Below the pieces are notes generated by a model that worked only from the letters and a program-made list of their open reading frames with translations, ran no database searches and was not told the DNA's origin. A DNA stretch of 5,033 nt from VAZQ01 sp035552735 (GTDB lineage Bacteria; Pseudomonadota; Alphaproteobacteria; Rhizobiales; Xanthobacteraceae), in the NCBI GenBank assembly GCA_035552735.1, contig DASZKX010000191.1, forward strand, positions 1 through 5,033, written 5' to 3'. Below are positions 1 through 4,737 of the stretch, piece after piece (the first letter of the stretch is position 1; each line of letters opens with the position of its first letter). The translations under genes and the position numbers were made by a program.

Positions 1-24
1 GGCGGAAGTCGGATCGATCGCCAT
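1..24 (-). CDS. Start of a probable AtzE-type amidase gene (8 codons, cut by window edge)
   Basis: On the minus strand an ATG at 24-22 opens a frame reading MAIDPTSA that runs off the left edge. It begins 14 nt after the stop codon of the AtzG-like gene, with a weak purine stretch (ACAGG) directly before it. The product cannot be recognised from eight residues. The prediction rests only on context: AtzG/DUF4089 proteins are encoded directly upstream of AtzE, an amidase-signature (Ser-Ser-Lys) hydrolase that needs AtzG as its small subunit, much as GatA pairs with GatC. In s-triazine degradation AtzE deaminates 1-carboxybiuret. The short gap suggests translation of the two subunits from one mRNA. 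Confidence 0.55.
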
Positions 25-38
25 CCTGTCGCCCGTCC

Positions 39-347
39 TCAAGCCGTGAATATGGGCGCAGGCTCGGCTTCGTCCGGCAAGGGGAATTCCGCCACAAAGG
101 CCGCCAGCCGCAGGTTCACGTCGAGATTGGCCTTGATGGCCGCGCGCCATTGCGGCTCGATCGGAAGCGCGAGCACGCGCGCGGCGGCCTGTACGAAATC
201 GTCGAGCGGGTTGGACGGCGGGGTCCTGCCGGATTTTCGCGCCCGCGACGGCTTGCGCGTCGGCCTTCGGGATGGCGCCGGCGTCTTGGGTGCGCCCTTC
301 GCCCGCGCCGCCTTGGCGGGCGGACGCGATTTGCGCGGTCTCGTCAT
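39..347 (-). CDS. AtzG-like DUF4089 small subunit with a basic N-terminal extension
   Basis: This 102-residue protein has two parts. Residues 48-102 (LDDFVQAAARVLALPIEPQW to the end) match the DUF4089/AtzG pattern: a first helix ending in 'LGLPI'-like residues, a second helix (ANLDVNLRLAAFVAEF) and the characteristic tail FPLPDEAEPAPIF. AtzG is a GatC-like subunit that stabilises the AtzE amidase. Residues 1-47 are unusual, with 16 Lys/Arg, 11 Pro and no acidic residue, so they are probably disordered. The known AtzG is about 68 residues. No ATG, GTG or TTG codon in frame lies between residue 1 and the domain, so the extension seems genuinely translated. The Shine-Dalgarno is weak (GGGGC about 5 nt before the ATG). 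The gene sits 264 nt after the permease and 14 nt before the next ORF. Family call is confident; the actual substrate of the complex is not known from this sequence. Confidence 0.85.
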   Translation of the reverse strand: MTRPRKSRPPAKAARAKGAPKTPAPSRRPTRKPSRARKSGRTPPSNPLDDFVQAAARVLALPIEPQWRAAIKANLDVNLRLAAFVAEFPLPDEAEPAPIFTA

Positions 348-378
348 ATTGCCCCGCTTGTCTGCCGACTTGCTTAAA

Positions 379-439
379 GCATTTTCGGGAAAAAAGCATG
401 CCCTCGCGAACGCGGGTAATTCGGTTTGTTGGAAAATGC
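379..439. repeat. Imperfect dyad resembling a dispersed intergenic repeat
   Basis: GCATTTTC (379-386) and GAAAATGC (432-439) are perfect inverted arms 45 nt apart. Between them lies a smaller imperfect hairpin, CCCTCGCGAACGCGGG, whose loop on the minus strand is TTCG. The layout (AAGCATGCCCTCG, then a short stem, then TCGG-TT-rich sequence, then AAAATGC) recalls the short palindromic intergenic repeats common in Hyphomicrobiales genomes. That resemblance is from memory and needs a genome search. It lies in the gap between the permease and atzG-like genes, where an mRNA structure could also affect expression. Confidence 0.35.
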
Positions 440-460
440 CTCGGCGCCAAAATGCCTCCG
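433..460. repeat. Direct repeat AAAATGCCTCsG, two copies 16 bp apart
   Basis: AAAATGCCTCGG (433-444) and AAAATGCCTCCG (449-460) differ at one of 12 positions. The first copy overlaps the right arm of the dyad at 379-439 and the second overlaps the left arm of the hairpin at 455-487. It may simply be a local duplication at the edge of a repeat element; no function is evident. Confidence 0.4.
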
Positions 461-487
461 CCCCGAACCGTGGGCTCGGGGCGGAGG
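455..487 (-). terminator. 12-bp GC-rich hairpin, probable terminator after the NCS2 permease gene
   Basis: CCTCCGCCCCGA (455-466) and TCGGGGCGGAGG (476-487) form a perfect 12-bp stem with a 9-nt loop. Read on the minus strand, the stem is followed by CATTTTGG, a short T run, so it can serve as an intrinsic terminator. It lies 124 nt beyond the permease stop codon and about 107 nt before the AtzG-like start. It could end the permease transcript or attenuate read-through into the atzG/atzE-like pair. The T run is short, so efficiency is uncertain. Confidence 0.6.
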
Positions 488-611
488 ATCGCCGGTAGGG
501 GGAGAAGCCGGCGGCTCAGGAGGGCAGGAGGTTGGCAACAGACCGGCCGAGCGCTCGCATGTCCGTCCGATCTGTTCCCTTTATTTGATGCCGATCATGT
601 CGACGGCATGC

Positions 612-2204
612 TCACTCGGCCGGCATCGAGGCTAGCCCCTTGGGGGACATAGGCTCGTCGGCGGCCGAGACCATGGCCGGATAGCGGCTGAGGCCGAACA
701 GGAAGGCGGCCACGATGGCGTAGGCGACCGCGACCGTGGGGGTGACCGCGATCCCGATCGATTCTCCGTGCATGAAGCCGAAGAAGGTGAGCACCGCACC
801 GGCCGCCGCGAAGGCGGCGGCGTGCGCGAACTTCTTGTCGATGATGAAGGCGCCGATCGCGGCCAGCACCAGGCCGGTCAGGATGGCGCCGCCGCCGAGG
901 ATCTCCAACCCATGATAGAGCACCCCGACGTTGCCGAGCTTGTCGAAGCCCACCGCGCTCGCCGAGGTGCCGGCGGCCCCAAGCGCCCCATCCATCAGCG
1001 TCTTGCACCAGCCGGCCAGATGCGGCGACAGAGCGAGCACGATCGCGGGCGCGTGGGTCGAGGGCGTGGTTTGGAACGCCTGCGCGCCGATCAGCATGCC
1101 GATGTAGAGCAGGATGGGCGAGATCGCGACCACCGGGATCACCGCCAGCAAGAGCGAGATGACGCCGAACCACGACAGCACGATCACCATGAGGCCGGTC
1201 GCCGCCGAATAGCCGATGCGCCCACCCATGGATTTCCAGCCCGGGTGCCCGATATAGACCGCGTTGATGAAGGGATTGCCCATCAGGCAGCCGATCAGGC
1301 TGACGACACCGTCGGCGGTGAGCACACGCGTGGTCGGGTAGGAGTCGCCGGCCGCCTCGGCGCTCTCCACGTTGTCCATTGCCTCGACCAGATCGTAGAT
1401 GCCGAAGGGGACCGCGGTGACCAGGATCACGCCGAGAAATTCGAAGCCCGAGAACACGTGGTCGACCGCCGGCAGCGGCAGCGAGAAGCCGAAATTGGTG
1501 AAGGCGCCGGCCACGCCGGCGACGCTCAAGCCCCCGTAGCCGAGGCCGAGCACGTTGGAGCCCCAGGCGATGAGGGTGCCGACCGCGATGGCGACCAGAC
1601 CGGCCGGGATGCCCTTGGGATACTTGAAGCCGCCGAACCAGCTCACCAGGATGATGGCGAAGCAGGTGAGCCCGATGACCGGCGTCATGTACATCTCGAG
1701 CGCCGGCCGCATGGCGATGAAGGTGATCGAGACGCCGGCGAGCGTGCCGAGCAGCGCGGCGCGGGGCGTGATCTTGCGGATATACGGCGCCAGGAACCCG
1801 CCGATCATCAGCATGAAGCTCTGGAAGAACACCCAGGTCAGGCCGGCCTCCCAGCCCTTGATCGGATCACCGGTCTTGATCGTGATCGGCAGCATGATCA
1901 CGAAGGTGACGATGAACATGTGCGGGACACTGATGCCCGAGGGCAGCGCGCACACGTCGGTACGGCCGGTCTTGGCCGCCAGCCGATAGGCCAGGTACGC
2001 GTAGTAGAACGTGGAGAGGCACAGCATCAGGCCGAGCGCCGGCAGGATGCGTCCGAACACGATCGCGTCCGGCATCTTGAGCACGAAGCGCAGCAGGCCG
2101 GTCAGAACCAGCATGTTGACCAGAATATTCGTGCCGAAGCCGAAGAATGCATTCCAGTCGCCCGGCGTCCACAAGGCCGGGCGGCGTTGGTCCATCATCG
2201 TCAT
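612..2204 (-). CDS. NCS2-family (AzgA-like) nucleobase permease
   Basis: This 530-residue integral membrane protein is almost entirely hydrophobic helices, in keeping with the 14-segment NCS2 fold that imports purines, pyrimidines or related rings with a cation. Residues 268-300 (around YDLVEAMDNVE, with E274) correspond to the substrate-binding acidic helix (TM8). Residues 310-332 (NPFINAVYIGH and then GGRIGYS) correspond to the AzgA-type TM10 region with its GGRTG-like motif. An upstream in-frame ATG at 2288 is available, but ATG 2204 is chosen because a perfect AGGAGG lies 5 nt before it. The gene follows the porin by 206 nt and precedes the AtzG-like gene. Neighbours suggest uptake of a nitrogen-rich ring or urea-like compound such as urate, cyanurate or a breakdown product. 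The exact substrate cannot be read from the sequence; plain uracil or xanthine transport is an alternative. Confidence 0.85.
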   Translation of the reverse strand: MTMMDQRRPALWTPGDWNAFFGFGTNILVNMLVLTGLLRFVLKMPDAIVFGRILPALGLMLCLSTFYYAYLAYRLAAKTGRTDVCALPSGISVPHMFIVTFVIMLPITIKTGDPIKGWEAGLTWVFFQSFMLMIGGFLAPYIRKITPRAALLGTLAGVSITFIAMRPALEMYMTPVIGLTCFAIILVSWFGGFKYPKGIPAGLVAIAVGTLIAWGSNVLGLGYGGLSVAGVAGAFTNFGFSLPLPAVDHVFSGFEFLGVILVTAVPFGIYDLVEAMDNVESAEAAGDSYPTTRVLTADGVVSLIGCLMGNPFINAVYIGHPGWKSMGGRIGYSAATGLMVIVLSWFGVISLLLAVIPVVAISPILLYIGMLIGAQAFQTTPSTHAPAIVLALSPHLAGWCKTLMDGALGAAGTSASAVGFDKLGNVGVLYHGLEILGGGAILTGLVLAAIGAFIIDKKFAHAAAFAAAGAVLTFFGFMHGESIGIAVTPTVAVAYAIVAAFLFGLSRYPAMVSAADEPMSPKGLASMPAE

Positions 2205-2209
2205 CACAC

Positions 2210-2215
2210 CCTCCT
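2210..2215 (-). promoter_or_regulatory. Strong ribosome binding site of the permease gene
   Basis: The minus strand reads AGGAGG-GTGTG-ATG, a perfect Shine-Dalgarno with a 5-nt spacer. It decides the start at 2204 over the ATG 28 codons upstream, which has no comparable site. Two further ATG codons (M3 and M4) lie just downstream, but at longer spacing. Confidence 0.8.
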
Positions 2216-2230
2216 GTCGATCAGGTTGTT

Positions 2231-2275
2231 CATGCACATGCATGTCCTCGGCTCGCATTGCCTTGGTCCATGCAT
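2231..2275. repeat. Three CATGCA motifs in the permease leader
   Basis: CATGCA occurs at 2231-2236, 2237-2242 and 2269-2274, and the self-complementary ATGCAT at 2238-2243 and 2270-2275 (32 bp apart, about three helical turns). They lie 27-71 bp before the permease start. They could be an operator, but each is short and no known regulator is assigned. No convincing sigma-70 or sigma-54 promoter was seen in this 206-nt gap. Confidence 0.25.
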
Positions 2276-2366
2276 CGGCTTGCCCCACGCACCTGAAGCG
2301 TCGAGAGCACGTAGGCGCCGGAGCGCGTTACGTCGCCAGAAACCAAAACTGTCCCGGCCGTGAAGG

Positions 2367-2399
2367 CGGAGGCGGGGTCACGCGCGACATCCGCCTCCG
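2367..2399 (-). terminator. 9-bp GC hairpin just after the porin gene
   Basis: CGGAGGCGG (2367-2375) and CCGCCTCCG (2391-2399) form a perfect stem with a 15-nt loop that can itself pair GTC with GAC. It begins 11 nt beyond the porin stop codon on the minus strand. It lacks an immediate T run (GCCTTCACGG follows; TTTTGGTTT comes only about 20 nt later). It may be a weak terminator, an attenuator or a 3'-end stabiliser separating porin and permease expression. Confidence 0.5.
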
Positions 2400-2410
2400 T
2401 AGAGCTTGCG

Positions 2411-3421
2411 TCAGAAGCCGAGACCCAGCCCGGCGTAGACCACGCCGACGTCACGATGGGCGTTCGGGAAGGTTCCGATCACGCCGGCAGAGCCGCCGGC
2501 CGCGCCGGTGAACTCCTGGGACGCCAGCAAGGCGTCGTTGAAGATGTGGTAGTAGCGGCCGCCCGCCTTCACGTACCAGTTGCCCAGCCGCTTCGGCACC
2601 ACCGTATCGAGGGCCAATTTGCCCTGCAGTCCGGTGGTGAAGACGCCGGTGTTGCTGAGTGCGCATGGCGCCGTCGACAAGGTGCCGCATTTATTGGTGG
2701 TGCCGTCGTTCTTGTTCCAGTAGCTGGACGGTCCGACGGTGACCCAGGTCGGCGCCGTGAACACCAGCGGCATGCCGCTCGCCTTCTTGGCATCGTAGGT
2801 CGGGACGATTCCGATCTCGACGTCGTAGGTCCCGCCGCTCTTGCCCAACACCACCGTGGAAGGCCCCTGCAGCTCGTAGAACAGCTTGACGTAGGGATGA
2901 ATCGGAATCGGGAAGCCCCAGCCGGTGTCGTCGTAAGCGAGGCTGAACTCCATGTTGTGCTCGATCGCCGGGAAGCTGGTGGCGAGATCGGCCGCCGGCG
3001 GAATGAACTCGATATATTGGACGCCGAACGTCCAGTTTTGCGCGAAGGTGACGTTCATCCCGACCCACCAATCGAACTCGTTCCACGAGTCGACGTGAAT
3101 GTCGTGCTGGTCGCTCCACAGATCGCTCCACGCCCCGCCATTGACGCTGATGTCGTTGATGAAGCCCATCTTGTCCTTGTAGAGGTCGAGCGCGATCCCG
3201 GTCAGGATCTGCGTGGTCAGGCCGGTATTGGTCACCAGCAAGCCGCGCGGCGTGATGTAGTCGTTCAGGAACGTCACGTCCGCGAAGTAGTGGATGTCCA
3301 GCGGCACCGTCGGTGGCGGCGGTGGCGCCTTGAGCTTCAGATCGGCGGCGGACGCCGTCGATCCGAGCGCCCCCAACGCCGTTGCGGCGACCAGCGCCGA
3401 TGCCAAACGAGTAGCAAACAT
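2411..3421 (-). CDS. Outer-membrane beta-barrel protein (porin-like, TorF-like at best)
   Basis: This 336-residue protein has a clear Sec signal peptide: MFATR, a hydrophobic core LASALVAATALGALG, then a predicted cut after STASA (residue 25). The mature protein starts ADLKLKAPPPPP, a proline-rich lead typical of Hyphomicrobiales porins. The rest alternates polar and aromatic or hydrophobic residues as in beta strands and ends in GLGLGF; a terminal Phe is the usual signal for Bam-mediated insertion. The segment FADVTFLNDYITPRGLLVTN (47-66) resembles the 'SDYxxRG' motif of TorF-type porins, but the rest is not a clear match. Cys245 and Cys253 lie in a probable surface loop and could form a disulfide. 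The start is supported by AGGAG 7 nt upstream. Downstream of a sigma-54 promoter and upstream of the NCS2 permease, it is a likely outer-membrane channel for the imported nitrogen compound. The barrel assignment is firmer than the transport role. Confidence 0.75.
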   Translation of the reverse strand: MFATRLASALVAATALGALGSTASAADLKLKAPPPPPTVPLDIHYFADVTFLNDYITPRGLLVTNTGLTTQILTGIALDLYKDKMGFINDISVNGGAWSDLWSDQHDIHVDSWNEFDWWVGMNVTFAQNWTFGVQYIEFIPPAADLATSFPAIEHNMEFSLAYDDTGWGFPIPIHPYVKLFYELQGPSTVVLGKSGGTYDVEIGIVPTYDAKKASGMPLVFTAPTWVTVGPSSYWNKNDGTTNKCGTLSTAPCALSNTGVFTTGLQGKLALDTVVPKRLGNWYVKAGGRYYHIFNDALLASQEFTGAAGGSAGVIGTFPNAHRDVGVVYAGLGLGF

Positions 3422-3428
3422 GGAAAAT

Positions 3429-3433
3429 CTCCT
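3429..3433 (-). promoter_or_regulatory. Ribosome binding site of the porin gene
   Basis: AGGAG on the minus strand, within AAGAGGAGATTTTCC, lies 7 nt before the ATG at 3421. It confirms this start, which also gives a complete signal peptide. Confidence 0.75.
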
Positions 3434-3501
3434 CTTAGCCCCATTTTACCCCTGACCCCCGCATTCTCGACCCGCGTTGCTTCATCCGAAGAACTTCGAG
3501 A

Positions 3502-3547
3502 GTTTGCTCATGCAATGTGCAGCGCTTGCCGAACTCGACGAGCAAAC
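3502..3547 (-). other. Inverted repeat in the porin mRNA leader
   Basis: GTTTGCTC (3502-3509) and GAGCAAAC (3540-3547) are perfect 8-nt inverted arms around a 30-nt loop. The pair lies inside the roughly 172-nt untranslated leader predicted for a transcript from the sigma-54 promoter at 3605-3619. It could form an mRNA stem influencing translation or stability, or be a protein site. No riboswitch class is recognised. Confidence 0.35.
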
Positions 3548-3603
3548 ATCCCGCGGGTGAACCGAGGACGTGCGCAACCCCTTTCGATTGCTTGATCTGA
3601 ACT

Positions 3604-3620
3604 CGCAAGCGGCGTGCCAG
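3604..3620 (-). promoter_or_regulatory. Sigma-54 (RpoN) promoter driving the porin gene
   Basis: The minus strand reads CTGGCACGCCGCTTGCG. It matches the RpoN consensus YTGGCACG-N4-TTGCW at every defined position except the last (G for A/T), and the GG and GC doublets have the required 10-nt spacing. The predicted start of transcription is near 3593, giving a leader of about 172 nt to the porin ATG. Sigma-54 promoters need an enhancer-binding activator such as NtrC, which fits nitrogen-limitation control of this cluster. No classical NtrC site (GCACC-N5-GGTGC) was seen nearby, so the activator may be a different protein. Confidence 0.75.
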
Positions 3621-3679
3621 ATGTCGCGCAGACGTCATGCTTTCCAGGGAGCGTGTCATAAATGTCGCAAAACCCCGGA

Positions 3680-3691
3680 TTTCCGCGGAAA
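3680..3691. promoter_or_regulatory. Perfect 12-bp palindrome TTTCCGCGGAAA
   Basis: The palindrome is exact. It lies about 87-98 bp upstream of the predicted sigma-54 transcription start, within the usual distance for enhancer-binding proteins. It is A/T-flanked in a GC-rich background, which makes chance less likely. The binding protein is not recognised. Confidence 0.4.
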
Positions 3692-3694
3692 ATA

Positions 3695-3704
3695 GCGATA
3701 TCGC
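3695..3704. promoter_or_regulatory. Perfect 10-bp palindrome GCGATATCGC
   Basis: It lies 3 bp from the TTTCCGCGGAAA palindrome; the two centres are 14 bp apart. A 10-bp palindrome alone is weak evidence; it is listed for its place in the array of dyads upstream of the RpoN promoter. Confidence 0.3.
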
Positions 3705-3727
3705 CAGTTCAGTCGCACGTGTGCCCG

Positions 3728-3742
3728 GCGCGTGTTGCGCGC
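3728..3742. promoter_or_regulatory. Dyad GCGCG-N5-CGCGC
   Basis: Perfect 5-bp arms flank TGTTG. The near-palindrome GCAC-GT-GTGC (3715-3724) is just beside it. Because the arms are pure GC in a GC-rich genome, chance occurrence is quite possible. Confidence 0.25.
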
Positions 3743-3760
3743 TTGGATCGTCGCGCCGCC

Positions 3761-3772
3761 GTCCTCGAGGAC
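3761..3772. promoter_or_regulatory. Perfect 12-bp palindrome GTCCTCGAGGAC
   Basis: The palindrome is exact and lies about 168-179 bp upstream of the predicted sigma-54 start, 14 bp from the GntR-type palindrome at 3787-3802. It could be an enhancer or operator half of a larger complex. No cognate regulator is known to me. Confidence 0.35.
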
Positions 3773-3786
3773 TAATTCCCGACCAT

Positions 3787-3802
3787 CAATTGTATACAAT
3801 TG
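3787..3802. promoter_or_regulatory. Probable GntR (FCD/FadR-subfamily) operator, 16-bp palindrome
   Basis: CAATTGTATACAATTG is a perfect 16-bp palindrome with the core TTGTATACAA. FCD-domain GntR repressors, widespread in Hyphomicrobiales catabolic loci, commonly bind sites with a TTGTATACAA-like core. It lies 75 bp after the stop of the cysteine hydrolase gene and about 194-209 bp upstream of the predicted sigma-54 start. No regulator gene is in the window, so one may be encoded nearby. It could act by looping, by controlling an unseen promoter, or by blocking an enhancer. Confidence 0.6.
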
Positions 3803-3877
3803 CAGCAATGCCGACTTTGAAGCCGCCCGCACGACGGCGTTGCGCCGGCGCGCGCGAGCCGAAGCTGTGCTCCGGTC

Positions 3878-4555
3878 TCAGTTGGCGGCTGCCAAAATCC
3901 TGAGCAGCGGCTGGGAGGCGGAGACCGAGCCGAAGATGCCGCCTTGGGCCTTGATCATGGCCAGGCCCATCTCGTGAAACTGCGGGAAGTAGGACCCGCA
4001 GCAGTCGGACAGCACGATGCAGCGGAACCCGCGATCGTTGGCCTCGCGCACCGTCGTGTTGACGCAAACCTCGGTTGTGACGCCGCAAACCAGCAGGGTG
4101 TCGATCGAGCGGTTGTGCAGCATCAATTCGAGGTCGGTCTGGTAGAAGGCGCCCTTGCCGGGCTTGTCGATCACCGGTTCGCCGGCGATCGGATAGAGCT
4201 CCGGGATGATGTCGTGGCCGGGCTCTCCGCGGATCAGAATGCGGCCCATCGGGCCCGGCGCCCCGATGCGCAGTGCCGGATCGCCGCGCTCCACCTTCAG
4301 GGGTGGCGCGTCGGAGAGGTCCGGGCGATGGCCTTCGCGAGTGTGAATGACCAGGAGGCCGTGCCGGCGCGCGGCGTCGAGCACCTCCCGGCAGGGGCCG
4401 ACGGCGAGTTGCAGGCGCGCCACGTCGTTGCCGAGCGCGGCCCCGAACCCGCCGGGCTCCAGGAAATCCCGCTGCATGTCGATGATGACGAGAGCGGTCG
4501 TGTCGAGATCGATGGTGAGCTCTACGGGTTCGGCTGCGATGGTCGCAAGGGGCAC
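3878..4555 (-). CDS. Isochorismatase-fold cysteine hydrolase, probable biuret/triuret amidohydrolase
   Basis: This 225-residue cytosolic protein is a full-length isochorismatase-like hydrolase. The triad is visible: Asp26 in ALVIIDMQRDF, Lys131 in VIDKPGKGAF and the nucleophile Cys164 in CGVTTEVCVNTT, whose V-T pair forms the family's cis-peptide. Spacings (105 and 33 residues) nearly equal those of Rhizobium biuret hydrolase BiuH (Asp36, Lys142, Cys175). The stretches HTREGHRPDL (71-80), GRILIRGEPGHDIIPELYPI (104-123) and REANDRGF (170-177) also match what I recall of BiuH and the related triuret hydrolase TrtA. Such enzymes release ammonia from biuret (giving allophanate) or triuret (giving carboxybiuret). 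The start is GTG at 4555 with GAGG 6 nt upstream. Its neighbours, a urea-type binding protein and an AtzG-like subunit, support this role. A ureidoacrylate or N-carbamoylsarcosine hydrolase is less likely given the motif match. Confidence 0.85.
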   Translation of the reverse strand: MPLATIAAEPVELTIDLDTTALVIIDMQRDFLEPGGFGAALGNDVARLQLAVGPCREVLDAARRHGLLVIHTREGHRPDLSDAPPLKVERGDPALRIGAPGPMGRILIRGEPGHDIIPELYPIAGEPVIDKPGKGAFYQTDLELMLHNRSIDTLLVCGVTTEVCVNTTVREANDRGFRCIVLSDCCGSYFPQFHEMGLAMIKAQGGIFGSVSASQPLLRILAAAN

Positions 4556-4683
4556 GGGAAGCCTCGCTATGGGTCGGATCGGCCAGGATGTATCAGCCGG
4601 AATTGCGCAATGGGTACGTTTTCGTTTTCGGCGACGGCGGAAGAGCGTTCGAGATCCCGCTTGGTTCCGGACAGGGCGGTCGG

Positions 4684-4707
4684 GGAGGCGGCCCTGCGGC
4701 CGCCTCC
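4684..4707 (-). terminator. 10-bp GC hairpin downstream of the urtA-like gene
   Basis: GGAGGCGGCC (4684-4693) and GGCCGCCTCC (4698-4707) pair perfectly around a 4-nt loop, CTGC. The hairpin starts 92 nt after the urtA-like stop codon and ends about 130 nt before the hydrolase start. No T run follows on the minus strand, so termination may be partial or Rho-aided. Its arms share GGAGGCGG / CCGCCTCC with the hairpin at 2367-2399. It suggests that the hydrolase gene has its own promoter or is expressed by read-through; none was clearly identified in 4556-4683. Confidence 0.5.
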
Positions 4708-4737
4708 GCGCTGTTTCAAGATGTCGTCAAGGTCTCA

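Noticed and set aside
588..609. 6-bp inverted repeat ATGCCG/CGGCAT right after the permease stop
   Set aside because: Short stem, 10-nt loop and no T run; the 12-bp hairpin at 455-487 is a far better terminator candidate.
2205..2288. Upstream ATG giving the permease 28 extra residues
   Set aside because: The extra residues (MGQADAWTK...) are polar and unlike a transporter start, while AGGAGG with a 5-nt spacer marks the ATG at 2204.
2323..2338. Sigma-54-like TGGCGACGTAACGCGC upstream of the permease
   Set aside because: The GG and GC doublets are 11 nt apart instead of 10, and RpoN is strict about spacing; the -12 element also lacks TTGC.
768..2363. 531-codon open frame on the plus strand opposite the permease gene
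   Set aside because: The translation is rich in Arg, His, Asp, Glu and Gln with no recognisable domain, as expected from the complement of a GC-rich membrane-protein gene. The minus-strand frame is a clear NCS2 permease with a perfect ribosome site.
2360..3595. 411-codon open frame on the plus strand opposite the porin gene
   Set aside because: Low-complexity, charged composition without a family match; the minus-strand frame has a signal peptide, barrel pattern and Shine-Dalgarno.
3435..3659. 74-codon minus-strand frame in the regulatory gap
   Set aside because: No ribosome site and no recognisable domain, and it overlaps the sigma-54 promoter and the porin leader. Most likely chance coding potential.
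3715..3724. NtrC-type enhancer site suggested by GCAC-GT-GTGC
   Set aside because: NtrC sites need about 7 bp between GCAC and GTGC; only 2 bp separate them here.
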